A program made the translations under genes and the position numbers. A DNA stretch of 64,000 nt from Eunapius fragilis (lineage: Eukaryota > Porifera > Demospongiae > Spongillida > Spongillidae). The stretch is taken from the NCBI GenBank assembly GCA_963681505.1, contig OY811984.1, forward strand, positions 4,993,878 to 5,057,877, given 5' to 3'. Under the pieces are notes generated by a model, which searched no databases, had not been told where the DNA came from, and was given only the letters and a program-made list of their open reading frames with translations. This document shows, one piece after another, positions 49,401-58,674 of the stretch (within the stretch, counting starts at the first letter, position 1; every line of letters starts with the position of its first letter).

Positions 49401-52400
49401 CCCTGAGTACATGCTTACTGGTTCTTCGAGCACAGAGTGAGTCCAGCTTGGTCATGACTCCCTCAAAACCTTTGTCTTCTCCCTCCGCGAACGTCAACGC
49501 CTCATACATATCGTTAATTCTAGGACCCACGACTCGCAAAAACAGGGCTAATTTCACCGCTGAGTCTGCCTTATCCTTTCCCAGCGCCGTCAAAAAGAGC
49601 GCGAACTCCTTTTTGAATCGTTGCCATTGCTCCGTGACATCTCCCTCGCCAACCTGATCGGGAACTAAGTATTTCTCCATTCCTCTCTTCCGTTTTCATA
49701 CAGTTAGAGAAGAAACCACTTCTGACACCATGTTACAAGTCCCACTACTATCTAGAAATAGTTCTTATCACAAACACTCCAAGCAGCCCGCTTACACACA
49801 ACACAGCGCATCCAAATCTCTAATAAGAGTTCCCCCCCCACTGCGCATGCGCAGTTCCCATAACAACCTCTCTAAACACAGGTGTGGTTCAAGGCAGCTA
49901 GGGTAGGTGTGGTTCAAGGCAGCTAGGGTAGGTGTGGTTCAAGGACACCTAGCTAGGGTAGGTGTGGTTCAAGGCAGCTAGGGTAGGTGTGGTTCAAGGC
50001 AGCTAGGGTAGGTGTGGTTCAAGGCAGCTAGGGTAGGTGTGGTTCAAGGACACCTAGCTAGGGCAGGTGTGGTTCAAGGCAGCTAGGGTAGGTGTGGTTC
50101 AAAGCAGCTAGGGTAAGTATGGTTCAAGGACACCTAGCTAGGGTAGGTGTGGTTCAAGGCAGCTAGGGTAGGTATGGTTCAAGGCAGCTAGGGTAGGTGT
50201 GGTTCAAGGCAGCTAGGGTAGGTGTGGTTCAAGGCAGCTAGGGTAGGTGTGGTTCAAGGCAGCTAGGGTAGGTGTGGTTCAAGGACACCTAGCTAGGGTA
50301 AGTATGGTTCAAGGCAGCTAGGGCAGGTGTGGTTCAAGGACACCTAGCTAGGGTAGGTGTGGTTCAAGGCAGCTAGGGCAGGAGTGGTTCAAGGCAGCTA
50401 GGGTAGGTGTGGTTCAAGACAGCTAGGGTAGGTATGGTTCAAGGCAGCTAGGGCAGGTGTGGTTCAAGGCAGCTAGGGTAGGTGTGGTTCAAGGACACCT
50501 AGCTAGGGTAGGTGTGGTTCAAGGCAGCTAGGGTAGGTGTGGTTCAAGGCAGCTAGGGTAGGTGTGGTTCAAGGCAGCTAGGGTAGGTGTGGTTCAAGAC
50601 AGCTAGGGTAGGTGTGGTTCAAGGCAGCTAGGGTAGGTGTGGTTCAAGGCAGCTAGGGTAGGTGTGGTTCAAGGCAGCTAGGGTAGGTGTGGTTCAAGGC
50701 AGCTAGGGTAGGTGTGGTTCAAGGATAGGGTAAGTATGGTTCAAGGCAGCTAGGGTAGGTGTGGTTCAAGGACACCTAGCTAGGGTAGGTGTGGTTCAAG
50801 GCAGCTAGGGCAGGAGTGGTTCAAGGCAGCTAGGGTAGGTGTGGTTCAAGACAGCTAGGGCAGGTGTGGTTCAAGGCAGCTAGGGTAGGTGTGGTTCAAG
50901 GCAGCTAGGGTAGGTATGGTTCAAGGCAGCTAGGGTAGGTGTGGTTCAAGGCAGCTAGGGTAGGTGTGGTTCAAGGCAGCTAGGGTAGGTGTGGTTCAAG
51001 GCAGCTAGGGTAGGTGTGGTTCAAGGCAGCTAGGGTAGGTGTGGTTCAAGGACACCTAGCTAGGGTAGGTGTGGTTCAAGGCAGCTAGGGTAGGTATGGT
51101 TCAAGGCAGCTAGGGTAGGTGTGGTTCAAGGCAGCTAGGGTAGGTATGGTTCAAGGCAGCTAGGGTAGGTGTGGTTCAAGGCAGCTAGGGTAGGTGTGGT
51201 TCAAGGCAGCTAGGGCAGGTGTGGTTCAAGGCAGCTAGGGTAGGTGTGGTTCAAGGCAGCTAGGGTAGGTATGGTTCAAGGCAGCTAGGGTAGGTGTGGT
51301 TCAAGGCAGCTAGGGTAGGTGTGGTTCAAGGCAGCTAGGGTAGGTGTGGTTCAAGGCAGCTAGGGTAAGTATGGTTCAAGGCAGCTAGGGCAGGTGTGGT
51401 TCAAGGACACCTAGCTAGGGTAGGTGTGGTTCAAGGCAGCTAGGGCAGGAGTGGTTCAAGGCAGCTAGGGTAGGTGTGGTTCAAGACAGCTAGGGCAGGT
51501 GTGGTTCAAGGCAGCTAGGGTAGGTGTGGTTCAAGGCAGCTAGGGTAGGTATGGTTCAAGGCAGCTAGGGTAGGTGTGGTTCAAGGCAGCTAGGGTAGGT
51601 GTGGTTCAAGGCAGCTAGGGTAGGTGTGGTTCAAGGCAGCTAGGGTAGGTGTGGTTCAAGGCAGCTAGGGCAGGAGTGGTTCAAGGCAGCTAGGGTAGGT
51701 ATGGTTCAAGGCAGCTAGGGCAGGTGTGGTTCAAGGCAGCTAGGGTAGGTGTGGTTCAAGGCAGCTAGGGTAGGTATGGTTCAAGGCAGCTAGGGTAGGT
51801 GTGGTTCAAGGCAGCTAGGGTAGGTGTGGTTCAAGGCAGCTAGGGTAGGTGTGGTTCAAGGCAGCTAGGGTAGGTATGGTTCAAGGCAGCTAGGGTAGGT
51901 GTGGTTCAAGGCAGCTAGGGCAGGAGTGGTTCAAGGCAGCTAGGGTAGGTATGGTTCAAGGCAGCTAGGGCAGGTGTGGTTCAAGGCAGCTAGGGTAGGT
52001 GTGGTTCAAGGCAGCTAGGGTAGGTATGGTTCAAGGCAGCTAGGGTAGGTGTGGTTCAAGGCAGCTAGGGTAGGTGTGGTTCAAGGCAGCTAGGGTAGGT
52101 GTGGTTCAAGGCAGCTAGGGTAGGTGTGGTTCAAGACAGCTAGGGTAGGTATGGTTCAAGGCAGCTAGGGTAGGTGTGGTTCAAGGCAGCTAGGGTAGGT
52201 ATGGTTCAAGGCAGCTAGGGTAGGTGTGGTTCAAGGCAGCTAGGGTAGGTGTGGTTCAAGGCAGCTAGGGTAGGTGTAGTTCAAGGCAGCTAGGGTAGGT
52301 GTGGTTCAAGACAGCTAGGGTAGGTGTGGTTCAAGGCAGCTAGGGTAGGTGTGGTTCAAGGACACCTAGCTAGGGTAGGTGTGGTTCAAGGCAGCTAGGG

Positions 52401-55400
52401 TAGGTGTGGTTCAAGGACACCTAGCTAGGGTAGGTGTGGTTCAAGGCAGCTAGGGTAGGTGTGGTTCAAGGCAGCTAGGGTAGGTGTGGTTCAAGGCAGC
52501 TAGGGTAGGTGTGGTTCAAGGACACCTAGCTAGGGTAGGTGTGGTTCAAGGACAATAATCAATCTTGCAAAGCTAGCTACCATGTGAGGGGCCCCCTCAA
52601 TGTTTCTTTTTTTTATTTAACATCCCTTTAATTCTATTAACTAGGTCACTGTTGCAGGGAGGGGGGCACAGCCCCGAAGAGGTAAGAGCTACAGACATGA
52701 CACACTATACAGATCTATATCCTACAACAGTCCCCTCCCTCCCTCCCTCCCCCTCTTTCTCTCCCCCCTCTGTCCCTCCATGTTTCAAACATACGTGGAT
52801 TTGGTGAAGTTCCCTCCAATGCTGAGGTGTTTCAGGAAAGGGTTGCGAGACGCAGCACTTACATACTCGGCAATGATATCATCTTCCAGACCACAAGACG
52901 AGATGTCCAAGGATGTGAGGCACTTGGTGGAGGAGATGGGAGTGGCCAAGGCATACTCATCTTGGGTTTGGGCTAGATCATTGAGGCTTAGGTTGAGGGA
53001 CACACTTTGTATATTTGGGTTTGAGGACAGTCCATCCAGCACTGCTCTGTAAGAGGAGTCAAAAAGCACTGAAAGCACAAGACTGGAAGCATGTGTGCGC
53101 ATGTGTGTGTGCATGTGTGTGTGCATGTGTGTGTGTGCATGTGAGTGTGTGCATGTGTGTGCACATGTGTTTGCGCATGTGTGTGTGCATGTGTGTGCAA
53201 GTGAGTGTGCATGTGTGTGCATGTGTGTGTGCATGTGTGCGCATGTGTGTGCACATGTGTGCGCATGTGTGTGCACATGTGTGTGTGCATGTTTGCGCAT
53301 GTGTGTGTGCATGTGTGTGTGCAAGTGAGTGTGCACGTGTGCAAGTGAGTGTGCATGTGTGTGCATGTGTGTGCATGTGTGTGTATGTGTGTGCGTGTGT
53401 GTGCATAGTGTATGTGCACATGTGTACATGTATGTACATGCATCTGCAAACATGTTAAGTCGCACTGGTGTGGTGGTGATCATGTGCATATGTGCATGTG
53501 TGTGCAGTGTGTTTGATATTTACTGGGCAATGTCTGCAGTCAACTTGCTGTCTGTGAAGTCAATGGAAGAGATAGCTATGGCAGAGCTGAAGTATTGCTG
53601 GAACACTGGGGCAACTGACGCAGCCACCCCCTTCCTGTAAGGGAGGTGAAGGAAAGTGAGAGGGTAAGAAGGTAGAGGTGATAATGAGGGTGATGGGAGG
53701 TGGTGATGAGTGAGGGTAGAGATGGAATGAGAGAGAAGTGGTGATGAGTGAGGGTAGAGGTGGTGATGAGAGGGTGACGGTGATGGAGGTGGTGATGAGT
53801 GAGAGGGTGAGAGTGAGGGTAAGAAAGAAGTAATATTGATGGGACGATTGTGAATGGGAACAGAGCAGTAACGGAAGGAGCCAGAAGAGATGATGGAGAA
53901 GGAAATGGTGGATGCATAAAGAAGTAGGCCCAATGATGGGAAGAGAGGAAGGAAGGCCAAGCCTCTCATGGTGGGAAATACAAGGAATCCCAGGAATGAC
54001 CTCCACTCACTTCGGCTTAGCAGCTGCAACATTGCGAGACATATTCAGCTCCTCCAGGAACTGGTTACAACCTCTGCACAACACAGTCACCACCTGTCGA
54101 GTATCAAAAGGGTGTGGTGACAATCTGGTCAGACAAATGCCCCCACCCCCTCTTCCCCAAACCCTAACCGCCTCAAAGCCAAGACCACAGCTGGAGAGGT
54201 TGAGTTTGGCAATGTGGTTTGGTTCCTGGAGGAAGGCAAGGCACCCTTGGTGATCTGGCCCAAGGGGATTGGAGGACAGGTCGAGGTACGCCAAGGAATA
54301 CTGCATCTTCTTGTTCATCTTCATGCTGTTGGCGAGCAAAGAACCTCCTGGAGTGGTTGTGTGTGTGTGTGTGTGTGTGTGTTGTGTGTTGTGTGTGCAT
54401 GTGCATGCGTGCGTATGTGTGTGTATGCGTGTGTGTATGTGTGTGCATGTATGTGTGTGTGCATATGTGTGCATGTGTGTGTGTATGTGTGTGCATTTAT
54501 GTGTATGTGTGTGCATGTGTGTGTAGTTTGTTCAACATCACATTCCTCATTCCATTCCATGAATGATCACACGTCACATGCCTTTGGATGTAATCTTGCA
54601 GTTGGCGAGGATGAGAGTATCAAGACCATGAGGGAGTGTCTCTATCATACTTCCCAGTAGCTCAACAGCTGGGAAAACAAAATGTTAAAGAGTGAACATC
54701 TGGATGGGGTGGAGACAAGTAGACAGGCACCAGTGGTGGACTGGGGACGAGGGATTGGGAGGATGGGGGGGGGGGGGGAGGTCTGACCTTTATCATCCAG
54801 AGTGTTGCCCGAGAGGTCAAGGTGGGTAAGGGCTGTTCTGACATTGCTCTTAATGGAAGTAGCTATGGTTCCCACAAATTCTCTGGGCAGGAGACAAAGG
54901 TACGTTCATTGCGGGCATGGGTAAGAAGGGTAACTTTACACATGCAGAATACGTGTCTCCCGGTGAGAGAGAGAGAGGTAGTTCAATAAACATTTGCCCG
55001 TGTAGGGGGTGGGTGGCAAGGATGTTATGTATTTACCCAGCACTAAAGACTGCGCTGCGCACAAGCAACCAAAAACATTCCGCACTGAGTGGTACTATGT
55101 ATGGTAAACATGCTAATAGTACACACATGCCCATGATTTTGGCATACAAAAGGCTGGAAGGAGGACATATTCATGGGGTAGGTTATGGTAATTATATTCA
55201 TTATGCGTGGGCGTAAGCAAGCGTCATAATAAAGGGCTTCCAGCTGTGAGAGGGCTACTTAGTGTGAAGTGGTCCATTAGACACAAACAACACGTAGGCC
55301 TAAAGGCAACCAAGATGGTGGATCTATGAAAATTTTAAACTAACTGCCAAAACATCTGTAGGAATGATGTAATGTTTTAAACCTGACCCGCCAGTAGACT

Positions 55401-56210
55401 GCACTAGGTGGACACAAATGTGGGTCAATGATATAACAAACATGATGACTGGATCATGGGCCTGAGGGGACTGAAAGGGAGGTGGGTACATGAGGGAGGT
55501 GGGTACATGGGTACATGAGGGAGGTGGGGTACGTGAGGGAGGTGGGTACATGAGGGAGGTGGGGTACATGAGGGAGGTGGGTACATGAGGGAGGTGGGGT
55601 ACGTGAGGGAGGTGGGGTATGTGAGGGTAGTGGGTACATGAGGGAGGTGGAGTACATGAGGGTAGTGGGTACATGAGGGAGGTGGGTACATGAGGGAGGT
55701 GCGTAAGGAGTAGCCACTACAGTGACCACAGCTATTTAGGCATGTTACTGTGCATACAGTACATACCCACATACACCCCCCCCCTCCCACCAGATCAACA
55801 AAGTATACAGAGTCATACTGATCTCACAAGACCACACTGTTTAGTTATACATTATGTAATTAGTGGACACCACCATGCTCTTGAACAGAACAGGGTTTGG
55901 AAGCCGTTTGTACTCTATGCACAAACACACCCACCAAACAGCCATAGCAGTGCATGTGAGAAAGCAATGAGGTAATCAACAAGCTCTGACAATTATGGTT
56001 TATTGGCTATGCTAGAGTGTTTTGTGCTGATGTGTGTGTATGTACACACGCATGTGCGTGTGCTGGTGTGTGGTGCATGCTTGTATACATGCATTTGTGT
56101 ACGTACGTGGGTGTGTACATGTATGTGTATGTGCAGGTGTGCATGTGTCTCAATGTGCATTGCTCTACCCACAATAGGCTACGTATGCGTGTCGGTGGTG
56201 TACATGTGCT

Positions 56211-56246
<36 letters not shown>

Positions 56247-57786
56247 TGTATGGAGGTGTTGTGTGCCTAGGTGCTGGGTATCTCAAATTGTACACACCAG
56301 CACATGTACACTGTGAGCACCTAAGCATCGTATGTGTGCTAGTGTACATGTGCTGGTGTGCTAGTGTACATGTGCTGGTGTGCTAGTGTACATGTGCTGG
56401 TGTGCTAGTGTACATGTGCTGGTGTGCTAGTGTACATGTGCTGGTGTGCTAGTGTACATGTGCTGGTGTGCTAGTGTACATGTGCCAGCATGCTAGTGTA
56501 CATGTGCTGGTGTGCTAGTGTACATGTGCCAGTGTGCTAGTGTACATGTGCTGGTTTGCTAGTGTACATGTGCTGGTGTGCTAGTGTACATGTGCTGGTG
56601 TGCTAGTGTACATGTGCCAGTGTGCTAGTGTACATGTGCTGGTGTGCTAGTGTACATGTGCCAGTGTGCTAGTGTACATGTGCTGGTGTGCTAGTGTACA
56701 TGTGCCAGTGTGCTAGTGTACATGTGCTGGTTTGCTAGTGTACATGTGCCAGCATGCTAGTGTGTGTACATGTGCTTGTGTGCTGATACACGTGCATGCT
56801 GGTGTAACTGATGACATACGACTTGAGTAAGCATTCGCTGAGGACGAGGGTCTTGATGGAGTGGGAAACACAAAGCACACTTGCAATTTCATCCAAGAGC
56901 TCAGCTGACTTTAGGTTCCCCCAGGGGTGAAGGGGGAGGAGAGCAGAAAGCAACCACAGTGATTCACACGAAACTATTTTCCAAAGCATTTGCCTACCAG
57001 CTTGCTATCCTTCACGACCAAGCCTTCAAAGAACTGGTTATATCTCAGGGCCCTGAGGAAAGGCTGCAAGTCCCTACGGAGCAAAGGAGGGGGGAGGGAG
57101 GAGGGGGGGGGGTTTGCATTACATGAGGGCAGGGGCAACTTGTGTGCAGTGTACCGAGAAGAGAAGTCAGACAGCTTCAGAGTCCTCTTGCCTTGTCCAA
57201 AGTAAACATGTCTCAGAAACTGCAGTGCCAAGTCAGGGGACATTCCCAAAAATACAATGAAACAAAGAAATAATTCCATCATGTTAATGAAGGGGACCCC
57301 CCCCCTCCTGCCCCCTCCCTCAATACCCCACTTTTACCCATGGAATCTCTTCACTGATAGGAACACCAAGGTAGTCGCACAGAAAACCGTACACCCTAAT
57401 GAACCCGTTCAGAGAAGATGCCTCAATGCGCTCCATAGAACGCAGGACTGTGTCTCTGAGTGTTGCGACATCATCTTCAAGGGACTTGGAATCATATCCT
57501 AGCTTGACGACGTCTCTACAAATAGAGTGGCATAAATATGAGAGTAACGCCGCCTCCCCCCCCGCCTTTGCCACACCCCCTTCAAAAGCCGAAGAAACTC
57601 ACTCCAAAGGTGTCACAGGGAAGATGTTCTTGTACTGAGCAGTGATGAGGGCTATTATTTCTATTGCATCCCTTGTCTTACACTTGTATTCCCGAGGTTT
57701 GACCTCTGCCTCCAGAGAGAAGGTTAACTACAAATAGACACGCGCGCCCACACACACGCACACACGCACGCACGCACACATACATA

Positions 57787-57866
<80 letters not shown>

Positions 57867-58523
57867 GACACACACGAAAATCGTAATGCAAATAACACAC
57901 TGCAGATGATTCCTACTTTGGTTTGCGTGCATTCAAGTTTTTGGATTCTCAGATAGTTGAATGATACGTCTAGCTGTGCGACGCAAAAGACAAGTGATGC
58001 CACACATACTTGGACACGCAAAGCAGCAGTAAGCTGTTGTGCATGCCACAAACCTTCAGCGATGGCGCTTTCGAAAACAAGAAACATCGGCTGTTCGATA
58101 TTATCTGGGAAAAACGGGGAGTAATATTCAGCTACCGCCCTGGCGATACACCTTATAAACCACGCACGCATGTATATGTACGCACACAATTCACAATAAC
58201 GCACCCAAACGACAAGGAGCAAGTACGCGAACTAGAAGTAATTAGGCTATAGACCCGACATGAAAGGTAACGGACTTTGTGACCTACCAGGATCTTCGGC
58301 CCGGTCTGTTCTCCTTTCTTGGTGAGCCCATCTGTCTCTAGCTCTTTCCGCAAGAAAACGGGCAGTTCACGTCCTAGTAAATTACGTTCCGCATCTGCAA
58401 AAATGGACAACGCAAGGGAAATAAACTCTGCATCAACTGCGAGCTTGCTAAGGAGGTGAAAATATTTCGCAGTCAAGACTAGCGCCTACCCAACAGTCCA
58501 AGTTCCTTTCCGAACACGTCCAT
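35246..58523 (-). CDS. CARMIL: CARMIL: capping protein, Arp2/3 and myosin-I linker (complete)
   Basis: Regulator of actin capping protein at the leading edge. I assemble 31 exons, 4536 nt, 1511 residues: 58490-58523, 58288-58394, 58054-58104, 57917-57973, 57603-57727, 57338-57515, 57155-57219, 56998-57073, 56820-56908, 54788-54882, 54582-54668, 54169-54347, 54011-54093, 53524-53634, 52795-53046, 43094-43252, 42362-42430, 42095-42163, 41693-41885, 41391-41519, 41102-41218, 40910-40972, 40743-40852, 39958-40045, 39701-39851, 39234-39648, 38142-38561, 36517-36580, 36038-36370, 35809-35976, 35246-35644. Residues 1-about 184: PH-like domain. About 185-690: leucine-rich repeats (LTHLDLSGNTL, LAYLDLSSNPLG, LTSLDISSCGL, FESLSLANSKL, then TLRAMPLPLYD). 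About 694-862: helical dimerisation region. 926-935: capping-protein-interaction motif LQHLGKSRPK. Then a basic GTISRLFSKKDKDK segment, a Lys/Glu tract of about 100 residues, and an Ala/Pro-rich tail. Intron 11 uses a GC donor; intron 15 is 9.5 kb and holds a retrotransposon. Confidence 0.94.
35651..35805. repeat. Tandem duplication of about 79 bp in CARMIL intron 30
   Basis: AATTTTGAAGACAACAAACA through CCTGGCAGAG occurs twice in a row, 35651-35729 and 35730-35805, with few differences. Confidence 0.9.
36403..36500. repeat. CA-rich repeat in CARMIL intron 28
   Basis: CA runs separated by CACAAGCACACACCC-like interruptions lie between CARMIL exons 28 and 29. Confidence 0.9.
37035..37148. repeat. 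ACATGTATGGGCATGAAT minisatellite
   Basis: About five units of roughly 20-24 bp containing TACATGTATGGGCA, inside CARMIL intron 27. Confidence 0.8.
37688..37805. mobile_element. 118-bp fold-back MITE in CARMIL intron 27
   Basis: CTATGGTTATAACTGCTGGT and the following ATAACTAAGGCATAACT are mirrored at the right end, the right arm having about 10 extra bases. The element is bracketed by a near-identical direct repeat of about 34 bp containing CTGAATGGCCCCACCCACTG (about 37650 and 37814), too long to be a normal target duplication. Confidence 0.75.
38222..38490 (-). repeat. TTCTCC/TTCTTT simple sequence inside CARMIL exon 27
   Basis: A coding microsatellite. On the minus strand it reads as long runs of Lys and Glu (KEKEEEKKKEEEEKKK pattern). 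Flanking residues on both sides remain in frame and the exon is 420 nt. Confidence 0.9.
38630..39092. repeat. 39-bp minisatellite in CARMIL intron 26
   Basis: About 12 copies of a unit containing GGGTGATCACAGCCTGCACT followed by TAAGGTATAGGGGGAAGG. Copies in the middle are nearly identical and edge copies more diverged. Confidence 0.95.
40066..40700. repeat. 20-bp minisatellite in CARMIL intron 23
   Basis: About 31 copies of GTGAGCATGGGTGAAGTACT with variants at a few positions (TACT/GTTG, GTGAGC/GAGACC). Because 20 is not a multiple of 3 it reads open in all three frames of one strand; these frames are not genes. Confidence 0.97.
41617..41663. repeat. (CA)n in CARMIL intron 19
   Basis: CA run between CARMIL exons 19 and 20. 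Confidence 0.9.
42648..42760. repeat. Duplicated CA block in CARMIL intron 16
   Basis: ATTGCAATAGGCGCACATAC is followed by CA runs and repeated three times with variation. Confidence 0.8.
43392..43428. repeat. Poly-C run
   Basis: About 37 consecutive C at the start of the large CARMIL intron 15 (in + coordinates, its lower end). Length may be affected by assembly. Confidence 0.9.
43657..45375. repeat. 25/30-bp satellite array, left part
   Basis: About 66 units in CARMIL intron 15. The common unit is 25 bp with core GGCAGCTAGGGTAGGTGTGG followed by TTCAA. A 30-bp variant replaces GGCAGCTAGG by GGACACCTAGCTAGG. Variants (CAGGAGTGG, TAAGTATGG, TTCAAAGC) recur in fixed order, for instance near 44027, 44104, 44465, 44543 and 44757, showing higher-order repeats. 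The array stops at the retrotransposon and resumes on its other side. Confidence 0.97.
45371..45375. repeat. Target-site duplication of the retrotransposon, left copy
   Basis: CAGGT immediately outside the left LTR; identical to 49879-49883. Confidence 0.92.
45376..45523 (-). repeat. 3' LTR (148 bp)
   Basis: Begins TG and ends CA on the plus strand (TGTTACAAGTCCC...CTCTAAACA), and has the same TG...CA form on the coding strand. Base-for-base identical to 49731-49878 by eye, including the eight-C run. Confidence 0.95.
45524..45536 (-). other. Polypurine tract
   Basis: On the coding strand AAAGGGGGGGGGA lies directly next to the 3' LTR, the expected plus-strand priming site. Confidence 0.85.
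45565..49680 (-). CDS. Gag-Pol polyprotein of Ty3/gypsy element
   Basis: A single uninterrupted 1371-codon frame. Residues 1-about 220: gag capsid-like region. About 227-262: two zinc knuckles, CX2CX3HX4C then CX2CX4HX4C. About 310: aspartic protease motif with DTAAS rather than the usual DTG or DSG. About 531: RT motif LLDAKDGF. About 593: RT catalytic motif VADD instead of Y-x-DD. About 748: RNase H start QCDAS, followed by conserved E and D motifs. About 973: integrase zinc site H-x3-H with C-x2-C downstream; about 1088 and 1126: integrase D and E. The C-terminus is charged and variable. Gag and Pol in one frame need no frameshift. Whether the protein is active cannot be told from sequence; no stop or frameshift is visible. 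Confidence 0.95.
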   Translation of the reverse strand: MEKYLVPDQVGEGDVTEQWQRFKKEFALFLTALGKDKADSAVKLALFLRVVGPRINDMYEALTFAEGEDKGFEGVMTKLDSLCARRTSKHVLRDKFFQLKQAGRTVDQFVSELRKQVKDCDFGNLKEDLMLHVLIRGIDSERMRRRLFETEKLDLAKAIQMCQTIEATTADLQSWEAKELSEQVAAVKDEHREEDEVAMVRNRGVPVKGKESRSEGIELDRRDKEEQECGKCGRSHRPRQCPAFGQRCLKCNGLNHFARRCKMRSRPTQLVQELETEELLQIKVEKKGKKLLASFWCQTSGKSIKLTFQLDTAASCNVMSFQDYVRLGRPKLQDSRTLLSMYDGSVKRSLGLCVVVVKDKEGKSKQLVFEVLKTRHHTLISLDTCLQLELLSYRLEKVNLVAEHSPLTKEKVLMEFGDVFSGVGCLPGEYQIDLDPAVPPMLNRPRKIPHTMRAAVEDKLRVLEENGIIAAVEQPTEWISNITTVWKPDKKSVRVCLDPRDLNKAIRRNHFHLPTLDDVLPRLKGARVFSLLDAKDGFLQVKLSESSSFLTTFWGAERKYRWLRMPFGISSAPEEFQRRLQGVLHGLEGVAVVADDTLVFGVGETEAMARQDHDQKLFKLLQRAREVNLKFNKDKMRLHQTELLYIGHQISAEGVKPDVAKVKAVKDMPVPKTVQEVRRFLGMSNYLSRFLPNLSKVAEPLRRLTEIDAEFVWGTKEHAAFEELKTLISNDQLLAFYDVRKPIVIQCDASTEGLGATLLQDGRPIASVSRSLTKSEKNYVALELECLAIVFACQRLDQYIYGKRVRIETDHKPLEMIAKKSILVAPRRLQRMLLQLQRYDLDVVYVPGKLQVVADVLSRAPVESSSGKECEKYDVFRLENQEVESTKEREFVFVSDQRMEAIKKTALQDPEQCGLRRVLGQGWPSNIAQVSLPLRPYWNVRDCLTVQDGIIYKGGQVVVPFELRGQILQRLHASHQGIESTLRRARDSVYWPGMTEDVKRVCSQCTVCEMDSPAMPKEKHLAHYIPQKPWEKVGIDLFRFKGKDFLLIVDYLTDYFEISALKTTLATVVVDAIKEQFSRYGIPVTVQTDGGPQFIAREFREFAKGWEFQHTMSSPYNSQSNGKAESAVKIAKKLLRRSKDPFWALLEWRNTPTVGLDSSPSQRFLARRTRGAVPIATDKLVPEVQDDMWRKKVHQQEVIQDRTNTRRDHPPLQVGQPVLVQDMLAKKTQWNRGMCVDKLSDRSYVVDVDGQVLRRNRRFLKPTYNWPPGEATEYGQGQDDLSEVKEGNSTEPVTVPGVTSDVPVPRPDMEGQAPASTQERNGKEGVKDQGREPQVEVRLEPQETAARQNGYKTRSGRVVREPSRYQDYRRF
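49714..49730 (-). other. Primer-binding site
   Basis: Directly inside the 5' LTR the coding strand reads TGGTGTCAGAAGTGG. It is complementary to a tRNA 3' end of the form CCACTTCTGACACCA, which from memory fits a eukaryotic tRNA-Leu. Confidence 0.8.
49731..49878 (-). repeat. 5' LTR (148 bp)
   Basis: Identical to the 45376-45523 copy. The LTR contains a GCGCATGCGC palindrome. Very short for an LTR. Confidence 0.95.
49879..52553. repeat. 25/30-bp satellite array, right part
   Basis: Continuation of the array at 43657-45375 after the insertion; about 105 units. The first five bases are the right copy of the CAGGT target duplication. The GGACACCTAGCTAGG variants are less frequent toward the middle. 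Confidence 0.97.
53090..53440. repeat. TG/GCATG repeat in CARMIL intron 14
   Basis: Degenerate GTGTGTGCAT units fill most of the intron between CARMIL exons 14 and 15. Confidence 0.9.
54357..54525. repeat. TG-rich repeat in CARMIL intron 11
   Basis: TG runs with GCATGTG interruptions, next to the exon 12 acceptor. Confidence 0.9.
55470..55700. repeat. TGAGGGAGGTGGGTACA minisatellite in CARMIL intron 9
   Basis: About 13 copies of a 17-18 bp unit. Open frames here read Pro/His/Val repeats and are not coding. Confidence 0.9.
56330..56770. repeat. 22-bp minisatellite in CARMIL intron 9
   Basis: About 20 copies of GCTAGTGTACATGTGCTGGT plus GT, with a recurrent GCCAG variant. It ends about 50 bp from the exon 9 donor. 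Confidence 0.95.
57780..57862. repeat. (CA)n in CARMIL intron 4
   Basis: About 40 CA repeats between CARMIL exons 4 and 5. Confidence 0.95.
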
Positions 58524-58674
58524 TTAGTGCTGTGTGCGAGCTGCTTATTTCACGCAACCCCCAAGACAACTATTATTGATACAAAATTAACACAATGAAT
58601 CCCAATAGGCACCAAACGGAGATCACGCGACGTTTAAAGAAACTGTTCAGTTGTAGTTTGCCCATAGAGGATTG

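Larger units (their letters stand above)
45376..49878 (-). mobile_element. Ty3/gypsy LTR retrotransposon, 4503 bp, apparently intact
   Basis: The element is complete: two identical 148-bp LTRs, a primer-binding site, one long gag-pol frame, a polypurine tract and a 5-bp CAGGT target duplication. It is inserted in the CARMIL intron satellite, in the same orientation as CARMIL. RT-RNase H before integrase places it in Ty3/gypsy (Metaviridae). There is no envelope frame and no chromodomain that I can see. LTR identity implies recent insertion. Confidence 0.95.

Noticed and set aside
43657..52553. CRISPR-like array
   Set aside because: Units of 25 and 30 bp are contiguous with no unique spacers, and the context is an animal intron.
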